Of a stretch of DNA of 64,000 nucleotides, positions 1-9,400 are shown one piece after another (the stretch's first letter is position 1; each line of letters opens with the position of its first letter). The translations under genes were made by a program, and so were the position numbers. The stretch is from Hymenobacter sp. HSC-4F20 (GTDB lineage: Bacteria; Bacteroidota; Bacteroidia; Cytophagales; Hymenobacteraceae). Under the pieces are notes generated by a model that worked only from the letters and a program-made list of their open reading frames with translations, did no database searches and was not told the origin of the DNA. The stretch lies in NCBI RefSeq assembly GCF_019599275.1, contig NZ_JAHZTD010000001.1, forward strand, positions 310,001 through 374,000, given 5' to 3'.

Positions 1-542
1 GCTGGGTAGGTGAGGCTGGCCGGTTTGGCGCCGGTCCGGCCGGTAGGCCAGCGCAAGTTCTCCCGTGCGGGACTGCCGCGGTACGGTGTTGGAGTGGGTT
101 TCGGCCTGAAGCAACAGTGCTTATACTCCTGGGCCGCGCTGGGCAAGGCGGCGCATTCTGGCGGAGCTTTTCAGCCCCGAGTCGGCCATCATCTGCACCA
201 GCGGCTCTGCGCCAAAACCGTGCAGCCCCAGCTGCAATGGCCGCATACCGGAGAAGCTACTATTGGCTGCCCCAACGTGCTGAGTAATGCTGCGCCGCGC
301 GCAACAAGTAACGTCCGGAATTTCCCGCATTGCCCCGCCCGCGGCAAGCCACCTGCCACTGGGGTGTACGGGCTCCCCGTGCAGCAGGAGCGCTACCAGG
401 CTACTACCCGGCTTACCCGGCAGCAAGCTGGGCAGGTACGGCGCGTGCTATCGGCGAGAACCGGCTCGCCCGTAGCAACCGGAGTGGAGCAGCGCTTTCG
501 GGTAGCGCGCGGCCGCTCCGGTAGCCTATTACGCGCACTGCT
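1..542. other. No confident gene
   Basis: G+C-rich stretch at the window edge. Open frames exist on both strands, but I recognise no family in any of them. A minus-strand frame ending near 121 has a stretch that reads like real protein (GFGAEPLVQMMADSGLKSS), so a decayed or edge-truncated gene cannot be excluded. Confidence 0.4.
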
Positions 543-854
543 CTACAGGCTAATCCAGCTAGGGCGGGCGGGCAACCCACTAGGGTGGGCCTGCACCACC
601 GACGTTGCGCCCACCGTAGTGCCGGCTGCATCACGGAAAAGAATCAGGTACTCGGGCGCTGCCTCAGGGGCCAGGTGGCTCGTGTCCAGGAAGGGGCTGC
701 GGGCGTTGTTGGCCACACACTGCCAGTCCTGGGGACAGCAGCGGCGGTACACGTAGGCAAAGCTGCCGCTGGCCGTAATAAAATCCAGCCGCCGGCCGGC
801 CGGGACAAGGTGAAGCTGCAGAGAGGAGGGAAGTAGAGGGAGAAGTGTGTGCAT
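543..854 (-). CDS. Small orphan protein, paralogue A
   Basis: A 103-residue protein of unknown function. It aligns over nearly its whole length with the protein at 16550-16885. Shared blocks are LQLHLVPAG-RLDF near the N-terminus, FAYVYRR, a W-C-A-NA-SP segment, a central EY and DAAG followed by VQA. The pair therefore belongs to one lineage-specific family. I chose the ATG at 854 because it matches the N-terminus of the paralogue; the frame is open further upstream, but that extension runs through the conserved upstream element and has no counterpart in the paralogue. The conserved aromatics and Cys residues suggest a small folded domain, and no signal peptide is evident from this start. It is transcribed away from the SDR gene at 1099. 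Its function is not known to me. Confidence 0.7.
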   Translation of the reverse strand: MHTLLPLLPSSLQLHLVPAGRRLDFITASGSFAYVYRRCCPQDWQCVANNARSPFLDTSHLAPEAAPEYLILFRDAAGTTVGATSVVQAHPSGLPARPSWISL

Positions 855-937
855 AGCAGAGAAAGAAAAGGCAAGCAGGCTGAGCACGATGGGCACCCCA
901 GCCAGACAGATACCTAAACGGGCCCGGCTGCCCTTTC

Positions 938-989
938 GCTCCGAGGTTTTCACGGATTTTGTTTTCGGGAAAACCCGGATTTTCTCTTG
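938..989 (-). promoter_or_regulatory. Conserved upstream element, copy A
   Basis: On the minus strand this region reads AAAATCCGGGTTTTCCCG, then AAAATCCGTGAAAACC and CGGAGC. The same succession (AAAATC-GGGTTTT, CGGGA, AAATCCGT-GAAA, CGG-AGC) occurs at 16961-17010 upstream of the paralogous gene. The proximal edge lies about 84 bases before the start codon here and about 76 there. Conservation of non-coding DNA at a fixed distance indicates a shared regulatory site, probably for a dimeric regulator given the GGGTTTTCCC dyad. The regulator is unknown. Confidence 0.55.
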
Positions 990-1098
990 CGGAGGCGCTC
1001 GGCATACGGCGGGTAGGTACATAATCGGGAGAATTGCTAACTGCCAGCGCCGGAGGGCGTAAGAAAAGCACGACCTCATCAACCAACCATCTACGGCT

Positions 1099-1893
1099 AT
1101 GACTACCTCTCAACAATACGCCCTGATAACGGGCGCCACCAGCGGCATTGGCTATGAGCTGGCCAAACTGTTCGCTCAGGACCACTACAACCTCATCTTA
1201 GTAGCCCGCAATGAGCAGGAGCTGCAAAATACCGCCGCCGAGCTGCGCCAGCACTACGGGGTAGAAGTAGAAACCATTGCCAAAGACCTGTTCCGCAGCG
1301 AAGCGCCCTTTGAAGTGTACGAGGCCGTGAAGGCCAAAGGCATTCAGGTAAGCGTGCTGGTAAACAACGCCGGCCAGGGCCAGTACGGCGAATTCGTGGA
1401 AACCGACATCAACCGGGAGTTGGATATCATTCAGCTCAATATTGGCGCCTACGTAGTGCTCACCAAGAAATTCCTGCAGGAAATGGTAGCCCGCAACGAA
1501 GGCAAGATTCTGCAGGTGTCCTCCATTGGGGGCGAGCTGCCGGGGCCGCTACAGTCGGTGTACCACGGCACCAAGGCCTTCATCACCTCGTTTACGGAGG
1601 CCATCCGGGAGGAAACCAAGGAAACCAACGTCACTATTACGGCCCTGCTGCCCGGCGTTACCGATACCGACTTCTTCAACAAAGCCGATATGACCGAGGC
1701 TAAGTTGGTGAAGGAAGGCCACCGCGCCGACCCCGCCGAAGTAGCTAAAGACGGCTACGAGGCCCTGAAAGCCGGCAAAGACAAGATTGTTTCCGGGTTT
1801 ATGAACAAAGTGCAGGTGGCCATCAGCAACGTCATCCCCGATGACCTGGTAGCCGCCAACCTGCACCAGCAAGCCAAGCCCAGCGAAAAGTAA
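1099..1893 (+). CDS. SDR-family NAD(P)-dependent oxidoreductase
   Basis: A 264-residue classical short-chain dehydrogenase/reductase. The Rossmann nucleotide motif GATSGIG is at residues 13-19, the NNAG structural motif near 90, the catalytic Ser in VSSIGG near 142, and the catalytic YHGTK (Tyr and Lys) near 155-159. The PG motif after the active site (LLPGVTDTDF) is also present. It resembles the DltE/YqjQ-like branch (COG0300) of short-chain oxidoreductases acting on unidentified carbonyl or alcohol substrates in the cytosol. Length is usual for the family. It is a single gene, divergent from the small gene before it, and ends in a hairpin terminator. Substrate cannot be deduced. Confidence 0.92.
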   Translation: MTTSQQYALITGATSGIGYELAKLFAQDHYNLILVARNEQELQNTAAELRQHYGVEVETIAKDLFRSEAPFEVYEAVKAKGIQVSVLVNNAGQGQYGEFVETDINRELDIIQLNIGAYVVLTKKFLQEMVARNEGKILQVSSIGGELPGPLQSVYHGTKAFITSFTEAIREETKETNVTITALLPGVTDTDFFNKADMTEAKLVKEGHRADPAEVAKDGYEALKAGKDKIVSGFMNKVQVAISNVIPDDLVAANLHQQAKPSEK

Positions 1894-1914
1894 GCCCCCG
1901 GTTTTGTGTGTTTA

Positions 1915-1953
1915 CAACAGCCCCTACCACCTTAGCAGTAGTAGGGGCTGTTG
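1915..1953. terminator. Hairpin terminator between convergent genes
   Basis: Perfect inverted repeat CAACAGCCCCTAC / GTAGGGGCTGTTG with a 13-base loop, between the SDR stop and the DinB stop. It sits where a bidirectional terminator is expected. Confidence 0.75.
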
Positions 1954-1986
1954 CTGTTGGTTGATGAGTGGCGCGGGGGTAGCGCG

Positions 1987-2508
1987 TTAGGCCTGGTATT
2001 CCTCGTCGGCGGAGGGACCGTAGATGCTGGGCACGGGTACATCGAGCAGGCGCAGGTACACCGAGAGCTGGCCGCGGTGATGCACGCAGTGGTTGATGAG
2101 GTGGCGCACTACCTCAGCCCGGGTCAGGCGCATGATGATTTGCGCGTGGTAGCGCATCGTCCAGATTTGCTCGAAGGTTTCGGGGGTAGCAGCCGTGAGG
2201 GCCGCGCAGGCTGCCGCGCCGTTTTCCTGGAGGCGCTGCAACAGCTCGGCGGTGCTGGCGGGCGGGGCCGGGGCCAGCTCATCGTAGCTGCTCAAATCCA
2301 GCTCGTCTGTCTGGAAGGTGTTGGCAATGCCCCCAATCAGGTCGACGACGTGCGAAACCAGGACGCCCAGCGTCATGGACTTGGGATGCGGCTGCCAGGA
2401 AAACTGCGCTACGGGGGCGCGCTCCAGCACGCGGCGGGTTAATTCCAGCTCGTGCTGCAGCTCGGGGAGAAGGGCCTGGGGTAGGGGGGCAAGCAGGGTA
2501 GCTTCCAT
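1987..2508 (-). CDS. DinB-family protein
   Basis: A 173-residue DinB-like four-helix protein, a superfamily of metal-binding proteins that often act as thiol-dependent transferases or damage-induced proteins. The metal ligands are visible as a histidine in the SHVVDLIGG helix (about residue 53) and the H-x3-H pair in HLINHCVHHRGQ near residues 135-143. It lies directly downstream of a YafY-type WYL regulator on the same strand, with a -7 box and a perfect palindrome between them. This layout suggests the regulator controls it. The ATG at 2508 follows the -7 box by about 30 bases. Substrate unknown. Confidence 0.88.
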   Translation of the reverse strand: MEATLLAPLPQALLPELQHELELTRRVLERAPVAQFSWQPHPKSMTLGVLVSHVVDLIGGIANTFQTDELDLSSYDELAPAPPASTAELLQRLQENGAAACAALTAATPETFEQIWTMRYHAQIIMRLTRAEVVRHLINHCVHHRGQLSVYLRLLDVPVPSIYGPSADEEYQA

Positions 2509-2539
2509 GGGTAAGGTTGAAGTGTGGTGAATGATACTT

Positions 2540-2547
2540 CAAACCTA
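2540..2547 (-). promoter_or_regulatory. Candidate -7 promoter box for the DinB gene
   Basis: TAGGTTTG on the minus strand is an exact match to the Bacteroidota -7 consensus TAnnTTTG, about 32 bases before the DinB start codon. No clear -33 TTTG is present; the palindrome at 2552-2581 occupies that region instead. Confidence 0.5.
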
Positions 2548-2551
2548 GCGG

Positions 2552-2581
2552 CCCCTCCTGACAGCCCTATGTCAGGAGGGG
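2552..2581. promoter_or_regulatory. Perfect 12-bp palindrome, candidate WYL operator
   Basis: CCCCTCCTGACA, six bases, then TGTCAGGAGGGG. No T-tract follows on the minus strand, so it does not look like a terminator. It sits immediately upstream of the candidate -7 box and covers the -33 region, which is where a regulator that switches the DinB promoter would bind. The core TGACA-N6-TGTCA is the likely half-site pair. Confidence 0.6.
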
Positions 2582-2626
2582 AGCAGAAAATTTTCAGAAA
2601 ATAACCGGCCTGAAAAACCCTGTGCT

Positions 2627-3583
2627 TTAGCCGAAATACGCGTGGGCCTGGCCTACCAGCTCGCGCACCTGCTCCCGCAGCTCCGGCGGCGACACAATGG
2701 TGGCCTGCCCGGCAAAGAGCAGGAGCCAGCGGGCCAGATACTCGAGGTTGCAGGCCAGAAACGTGACTTCGCGCCCGCCATCGGGGAGGGGCTGCTCGTG
2801 GGCCCACCCGAAATGATGCTTGTTTTCCTCCACGTGGGGGAGGGCCTCGGGGCCGAAGCGCACCACGGCCGCGTAAGTCTGGCGGCGCTGGGCTTCCTGA
2901 GCCCAGTAAGTTTGCAGGGTATCGGGGCGGGGCTCGAAGTGTTCCTCGCGCAGGTGCAGGCCGGCAATCCGGTCGAGGCGGAAGTCGCGGAACTCCTGGC
3001 GCAGGCGGCAGAACGCCACTACGTGCCAGTAGAGCCCGAAGTAGATGCCAATGGGCTCCACGTCGCGGCGGGTGGGGGTGCCGTGGTAGCCGGCGCGGTA
3101 CTCCAGGGCTACCACCTGGCGCTGGGCAATGCTGGCAAGCAGGGGCTGGTGCAGGTTGGCGGGCGGGTCCGGAACGGCCGGGGTGCGCTGGTGGCGGGGC
3201 GGCAGAATGGTGATGCGCGGGCTCAGCTCCTCCACGTAGTCCCGGTCCGGGCGGCGGAGCACGGCCCGGAGCTTGTCCATGGCGGCGCTGCTGAGCTGGG
3301 CCGTGTGCGGGTCGGTGAGCCGGTGGGCCAGCTTTTCAGCCGTGAGCAGGGCCAGGGCTTCTTCGCGGCTGAACATCACGGGCGGCAGGCGGTAGCCCTC
3401 GGCCAGGCAGTAGCCTACCCCCGCTTCGCCGCACAAGGGCACGCCGGCTTCTTCCAGAGTGCGCAGGTCGCGGTACACGGTGCGCAGGCTCACGCCGTAG
3501 CGGGTGGCCAGGTCCTGGGCCTTTACCACGCGGCGGGCCTGGAGCTGCACCAGAATAGCCGTAATTCGGTCAAAGCGGTTCAT
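2627..3583 (-). CDS. YafY-type WYL-domain transcriptional regulator
   Basis: A 318-residue regulator. Residues 1-60 form a winged helix (DeoR/HTH_11 type: VVKAQDLATRYGVSLRTVYR, then DLRTLEEAGVPL). The WYL ligand-binding domain spans about 140-210 (the family's W-Y-L positions are represented by LYWHVVAFC), and a WCX-like C-terminal domain covers 230-318. WYL proteins sense oligonucleotides or other small ligands in several bacteria; the ligand here is unknown. It precedes the DinB gene on the same strand, a frequent pairing in Bacteroidota. Only 35 bases separate its start from the end of the kinase gene upstream, so read-through from that gene is possible. Confidence 0.9.
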   Translation of the reverse strand: MNRFDRITAILVQLQARRVVKAQDLATRYGVSLRTVYRDLRTLEEAGVPLCGEAGVGYCLAEGYRLPPVMFSREEALALLTAEKLAHRLTDPHTAQLSSAAMDKLRAVLRRPDRDYVEELSPRITILPPRHQRTPAVPDPPANLHQPLLASIAQRQVVALEYRAGYHGTPTRRDVEPIGIYFGLYWHVVAFCRLRQEFRDFRLDRIAGLHLREEHFEPRPDTLQTYWAQEAQRRQTYAAVVRFGPEALPHVEENKHHFGWAHEQPLPDGGREVTFLACNLEYLARWLLLFAGQATIVSPPELREQVRELVGQAHAYFG

Positions 3584-3618
3584 GGCCGGAAAATACGCTG
3601 CTTTCGGCCGCGCCCGGC

Positions 3619-6345
3619 TTACTTCTCAACGGAAAAGGTAAGCGTGATGCTGGTGCCGCGCCCGGGCTGAGACTGCACGGTGAAGGTTCCGCCCAGCAGC
3701 CCCACCCGGCTCCGGATGCCCGACAGGCCAATTCCGCTGGGGCGCTCGGGGGAGGCCGTAGCCGCCATGCCCACCCCATCGTCTTCTACGCTCACGTGCA
3801 GCACCCCGTCTTCGCGGGCCACTTGTACAAACACTTCCTGCGCCTGGGCGTGCTTCATCACGTTGTTGAGCAGTTCTTGCACGCTGCGGTACACCGTTAC
3901 TTCCAGGGGCAGCGGCAAGGAGCGGTCCAGGCCGGACAGATTCAGGTCTATGGTTAAGGACTGCGTTGGTATGCGCTTGACCAGCTCCCGCAGCGCCAGC
4001 TCCAGCCCAAAGTCTTCCAGAATACTGGGGGTCAGCTCGAAGGAGATGTCGCGGGTGGCCCGGATGGCTTCGGCCAGCAGGCGCTGGCTGGTGCTTACCT
4101 GCTCGGAGGGGGGCAGGTTGTCCAGGGTGAGGCGGGTGGCGTAGAGCAGCTGGCCCACGCCGTTGTGCAGGCTCTCGGAGATAGTACGGCGTTCCTCCTC
4201 CTGGGTAGTCAGGATGGCGGAAAGCACCTCCTGCTGCTGCCGCAGCTTCATGCGGGTGGCCTCGGCCTGCAGGGCGTTTCGCTCCGTTACGTCGCGGCCT
4301 ACCACCAGCACGCCGGTTACTTTTTCCTGGGAGCGCAGGGGCACAAAGTTCAGGTCCAGCACCAGCAGGCCGCTGGGGCCGCTCCAGTTGATCAGCTCGG
4401 TAGCCTCGCCGGCCAGGGCCCGCCTGATGTGGGCTACTACCTCCGGAATAGCGCCCAGGCTGGGGTGCACCTCCGTAAACGGGCGCCCCAGGGCCTCAGC
4501 CTCCGGCACCCCGGCCAGGGCTACCATGCGGGAGTTCCAGGAAGTAATAAGCAGCTCCTGATCCAGGGCCACTACGCAGTCGATGGTGTTGTTGAGCAGG
4601 CCCTGGGTAAACTCCTTTTCCGCTCGTAGCTGCGTGCGGCCTTGTTCCAGCTCGGTAATATCAATGGCAAACAGAATGGCTTGCTGGCGCTGGGCGTCAT
4701 AGAAACCGTAGTTCTGGAAGTACAGCTCCTGCCCGTTGTGCTCGGCCACATCCACGAAGGAAACGGCCTCGCCGGCCAGCAGGCGCTGCGTGGGCTCGGT
4801 AAGGGAAGGAAACACCCCAAACACGCTGTGCCCTACCAGCTCGTTATTGTGCAGCTCAAGCCGGCGCAGCCCCTGGCCCACCAGCTCCAGGCAGGTGCCA
4901 TCGGGGCCGAGGCGGGTCAGGATAACGGGCAGGTGGGCCAGAATGTGCTCCAGCAATTGGTTTTTGTAGTGCAGCTCTTCCTCGGCTTCCATGCGCTCGG
5001 TAATGTCGCGCATCAGGCCCACAAACTGGTCAGCATGGCCCGCCGAGGTGGCACGCACCACCTTGCCCACCGCCGATACGTAGCGCACCGTGCCATCGGG
5101 CCACAGAATGCGGTGCTCCAGGTCGAAGGGCGCGTATTCCTTGGCGGAGCGCTGCAAGGCGGCCGCCACCGCGGCCAGGTCCTCGGGGTGAACGGCTTCC
5201 TGCACTACCTGGAAGGGAGCCGGGTTGGGGCTATAGGGCCGCCCGAAGATGTGCTGGGAGCGGGTGTCCCAGTGGACCAGGTTGGTGCCGTAGTCAATGG
5301 TCCAGACGCCGGTTTCGGAGGCATTGAGGGCCATTTTCAGCCGTTCCTCGCTTTCCCGGATGCGAGTGGCAGCCCGCTTCTCCTCCGTAATGTCGCGCCA
5401 GGAAGCGTGTACCAGGTGGCCACCCTCCTCCGGGTCGGGAATGGCCGTGAGCAGGATGTCTTCCCAGAACTCCTCGCCGCTGGGCCGCAGGCGGCACCAC
5501 TCAAAGCGGCAGTGGCCCCGGCGCAGGGCTTCCGACCAGTAGGCATTGGCCTGCACTACTGAAAATCGTCCGTTGGGCTGCCGCTCCGGGGAGAAGGCCG
5601 CGGCGTGTTTGCCCAGCAGGTCGCGCTTGTCGGACAGGCCCAGCAGGTTCAGGGTGGCCTCGTTGCAGTCCACGAAGCGGTTGTCGCGCATGAGCAGCAT
5701 GCCGTCCTCGCTTTTCTCGAAAAGGGTGCGGAAGCGCTTTTCGCTGAGCTCCAGGGCCCGGCGGGTCTGGTACTGCTCGGTTATGTCGGTAAGGGCCAGG
5801 CGGATAAGCGCGGGTTCTTCGTCGGGGTTGTGGGCCGCGCCCTCCAGCCGGACCTGCAAGGGCGGGCCATTGGGCGGAAGCAGCCGCATGGCCGTAACCT
5901 GGGGCTGGCGGCTGAGGGCTACCTGCTCCAGATAATCGCCAAACGCCTGCCGGTCAGCCGGCGCTACAAACAGGGCCAGGCGGCGGCCCAGCACCTGCTG
6001 GCGGGGCAGGCCCAGCAGCTGGCTGGCGCGCAGGTTGAGCTGCTCAATTATGCCCGTGGGGCCCACCGTGCAATAGCCTACCGGGGCCAGCTCGTAGAGG
6101 TCTTCGTACTGGGCCCGGCTGGCTTCGGCGGCGGCCTGGGCCAGCAGCAGCTCCTCGTACTGCATTTCCAGCTCAATCTGGTGTATCTGTAGGTCCTGCA
6201 CCAGCTGTTGCACGGTAGCGGGCGTGTCGGGCGGGAGGGTGGCCGTCACGCGCTGCCGCTGCTCGGCCCGGGCTTTCAGCTCCAGCAATACCCGATGCGG
6301 GTTGAGGCCTCGGGAAGGGGTAGAGCCGTTTTCTGATGTGCTCAT
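3619..6345 (-). CDS. Multi-PAS sensor histidine kinase (HisKA_3 type)
   Basis: A 908-residue soluble sensor kinase with no membrane segment. A short N-terminal helical region (residues 45-80) is followed by five PAS domains at about 80-195, 200-325, 330-455, 460-575 and 580-695. The dimerisation/phosphoacceptor helix of the NarX/DegS (HisKA_3) type has the motif EERRTISESLHNGVGQ near 720-735, whose His is the phosphorylated residue. The ATPase domain follows (N-box VQELLNNVMKHAQ, G-boxes VEDDGVGM and GIGLSGIRSRVGLLGG). Such kinases normally pair with NarL/LuxR-type response regulators; none is adjacent, so the partner must be encoded elsewhere. It lies 112 bases downstream of the CheB-CheR fusion on the same strand, suggesting a common transcript. 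Confidence 0.93.
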   Translation of the reverse strand: MSTSENGSTPSRGLNPHRVLLELKARAEQRQRVTATLPPDTPATVQQLVQDLQIHQIELEMQYEELLLAQAAAEASRAQYEDLYELAPVGYCTVGPTGIIEQLNLRASQLLGLPRQQVLGRRLALFVAPADRQAFGDYLEQVALSRQPQVTAMRLLPPNGPPLQVRLEGAAHNPDEEPALIRLALTDITEQYQTRRALELSEKRFRTLFEKSEDGMLLMRDNRFVDCNEATLNLLGLSDKRDLLGKHAAAFSPERQPNGRFSVVQANAYWSEALRRGHCRFEWCRLRPSGEEFWEDILLTAIPDPEEGGHLVHASWRDITEEKRAATRIRESEERLKMALNASETGVWTIDYGTNLVHWDTRSQHIFGRPYSPNPAPFQVVQEAVHPEDLAAVAAALQRSAKEYAPFDLEHRILWPDGTVRYVSAVGKVVRATSAGHADQFVGLMRDITERMEAEEELHYKNQLLEHILAHLPVILTRLGPDGTCLELVGQGLRRLELHNNELVGHSVFGVFPSLTEPTQRLLAGEAVSFVDVAEHNGQELYFQNYGFYDAQRQQAILFAIDITELEQGRTQLRAEKEFTQGLLNNTIDCVVALDQELLITSWNSRMVALAGVPEAEALGRPFTEVHPSLGAIPEVVAHIRRALAGEATELINWSGPSGLLVLDLNFVPLRSQEKVTGVLVVGRDVTERNALQAEATRMKLRQQQEVLSAILTTQEEERRTISESLHNGVGQLLYATRLTLDNLPPSEQVSTSQRLLAEAIRATRDISFELTPSILEDFGLELALRELVKRIPTQSLTIDLNLSGLDRSLPLPLEVTVYRSVQELLNNVMKHAQAQEVFVQVAREDGVLHVSVEDDGVGMAATASPERPSGIGLSGIRSRVGLLGGTFTVQSQPGRGTSITLTFSVEK

Positions 6346-6457
6346 ACAGAAGAAAAAAAACAGAGAAAGACAGCTGACTACCTGCCAGGCGGGGCCGCCG
6401 AAAGGTTGTCCCGCTACCCCAACAGTTACACGGAAGGCCTGCCGGCCGAGCGAGGCG

Positions 6458-9400
6458 CTACAGCCGGGCTACGTCCTCATCCAGGGCCTCAACCCCCAGC
6501 AGCACGCGGCCGGTCGGCTGGCCTTCATACAGCAGGCGGCGGGCGTAAAGCCGCAGGCGGACGGGGCTCCGGCCGGGCACCTCCACGTCCAGGTGCAGGT
6601 TGCTGAACTCGTTGGCGCCGGGGTCGTGGCTTAGCAGCAGCCATAAGGGTTCCAGCAGCTCGGCCCGGTTAAGGGCGCCCTGGCCAACGGTTGTAAGCGA
6701 GGCGCCCAGCAGCTCGGCGCTGGTAGTGGCCCCCAGCAGTTGAGCAAAGGAGAGGTTGGCAAAGGCAATGCGCAGGTCGTCATCAAGGGCCAGCACGGGC
6801 TGGCGCATAGTTTCCTGGAGGCTGGCGGCCATCAGGGCGCCGGCTTGCAGCTGGTTTTCCAGCTTTTTCAGGGCCGTAATTTCGGAGAAGGTGATAACCA
6901 CCCCTTTGATGTAGTTATCGAGGGTGCGGTAGGGCAGAACGCGCATGGAGTACCACTCGCCGGAGGTAGCCTGAATGTTGGTTTCCACGGTGGTAAGCCG
7001 ATCGAGCACCTGGCGCACGTCGCGCAGGAGGTAGTCGTAGCGCAGGGTGGAGGCAAAGTGGCTGATGGGGCGGCCCACATCGGTGGGTAGCAAGTGGATA
7101 ATGCGCGCCACCGACGGCGTAAACCGCTTCACGTTCATGTTATTATCCAGGAAGATAATAGCAATTTCGGTGGCGTCGAGGAGGTTTTTCATGTCGTTGG
7201 CCGTCTGGGCCAGCTCCTCGGTTTTGGCCAGGTACTGCATGTTCAGGGTCATCAGTTCCTCGTTCAGGCTCTGCATCTCCTCCTTGTTGGTCATGGCCTC
7301 CTCGTTGGTGCTTTGCAGCTCCTCGTTGGTGCTTTGCAGTTCCTCGTTGGTGCTTTTCAGCTCTTCCAGGGAGCTTTCCATTTCCTCAATGGTGGTCTGG
7401 AGGCGGTGCTTGGTGTATTGCAGCTCCTTGTCCAGGGCCGTAACTACCTCGTCGCGGTTCAGGTTGCCGCTGGGGAGCTTGCCCAGGCGCACCTTGCGCG
7501 AGGTGGGCTGGTCTTCGAAAGCTACCAGCAGCAGGCCGGCCAGGGACTCGGGCTCCTCCAGGTACTTCACCGTGAGGCGCAGCAGCTGCTGGCCGGCCTC
7601 GGTTTTTACCTGCACATTGTCCAGCACCACCGTTTCGCGGGTCTGGATGGTGCGGTGCACGGCCCCGTTCAGCTCAAAGCTCAGGTCTTCGCGGGCCATG
7701 TCGAAGAGGTTCATGCCGCTCAGGCCGGGAGCGGGCTCCAGGTACTTGCCGGTGCGCCCGTTCACGTACAGAATTTCCCCTTTGGGGTTGATGACTACCG
7801 CCGGCGGGGCATAGGTAGTCAGCAGGAGCTTGTGCACCTCGATAGCAAAAGGAGCATTGTCGCGGCGGGCAATGGTGGTAGTTGACAGTGCAACCGAGGG
7901 ATGCGGGGCCGACGGGTTCTGGCGCGACATGGCAAAGGGAAAATTAGTCAGGCGGGGCACGGAAGCCACCGTTTCGGTGCGGCGCGAAATCTTCCACTTC
8001 ACGTCCAGGGGCTGAAACAGTTCCTGGAACGAGGTGATGTTCTCGCTGGGCCCCAGGAACAGCAGGCCGCCGGGGTTGATGGCGTAGTGAAACACCGGCA
8101 TCAGGTTTTTCTGCAGCTCGGCCGAAAGGTAAATCAGCAGGTTGCGGCAGCAAAGCAAATCCAGCTTGGTGAAGGGCGCGTCCTTGTTGATGTCGTGCAG
8201 GGCAAACACCACCACGTCGCGCACTTCCTTCCGGATCTGGTACTGGCCATCGAGCTTGTGAAAAAAGCGCCGCAGCCGCTCGGGGTTCACGTCGCCGGTA
8301 ATGTTTTCGGAGTAAACGCCGTTGCGGGCAAACTCCACGCCCTCCACCGAAATATCGGTGGCAAAAAGCTGGAGCTTGAGGTAGCGGCTGGGGCTTATCT
8401 CGTCGAGAAGCTCCAGCAGGGTCATGGCCAGGGAGTAGGCTTCCTCGCCGGTAGAGCAGCCCGGCGCCCACACCCGGATGGTGCTGTCTACTTCCTTGGC
8501 CTGAATAATGGGCCGCAGATGGAATTTGAGGCTGTCGTAAGCGTCGGCGTCGCGGAAAAACTTCGTGACGCCAATCAGCAGCTCCTTGAATAGCTGCTCT
8601 ACCTCGTGGGGGTTTTCCTGCAGGTAGCGCACGTAGGTAGTAAACTCCTTGATTTGGTGGGAGTTCATGCGCCGCTCAATGCGCCGGAACACGGTGTTGC
8701 GCTTGTAGTAGCTGAAATCGTGGCCGGTTTGCTGCCGAATCAGCAGAAATATTTTCTGGAGGGCGTGGGCCGGCTTCGTGGCCGATTCCTTGGCGTCGGC
8801 GCGCAGGGGGCGGGCCAGGGAGGGGCGCTCCATGTACTCCAGCAGCTTGGCCGGCATCAGCTCGGGGGGCAGCACAAAATCCACGAACTCGGTGGCCAGG
8901 GCCGCCCGGGGCATGGCGTCGGAGAGGGCGGTAGTCGGGTCCTGCACCATCACCATCCCAAAGTTTTCCATCACCAGCTTCAGGCCCACGCTGCCGTCGG
9001 TGCCCATGCCCGAAAGGATGATGCACACGGCCCGGTCGCGGGCGTCCTTGGCCAGGCTTTGCAGGAAAAAATCAATGGGCATGCGCCGGCCCGGCACCTG
9101 GGTAGGCGTCAGCAGGAACAGGCTTCCGTGCAGGAGGCTCAGGTCCTTGACGGGCGGAATGACGTACACGTGGTTAGGGCGCAGCTTCATACCGTCTTCT
9201 ACCTCCTGCACCGGCAGGGAAGTAAAGCGCTGGAGCACCTCTGCCATGCCCCCGTCCTGGGTGGGCATCAGGTGCATCACCACCACGAAGGCCATGCCCG
9301 AGTGGGGCGTCAGGTGGGTGAAAAACCGCTCCAGGGCCTCAATGCTGCCCGCCGAGCCGCACAGGGCTACAATGGGAAACCGCTCGGCCGGCTGGGGGTG

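Noticed and set aside
10..756. 248-codon plus-strand frame at the window start
   Set aside because: Arg/Pro/Ala-rich composition without any recognisable motif, and it overlaps the small paralogue at 543-854, which is supported by its homologue. Long shadow frames are common in this G+C-rich DNA.
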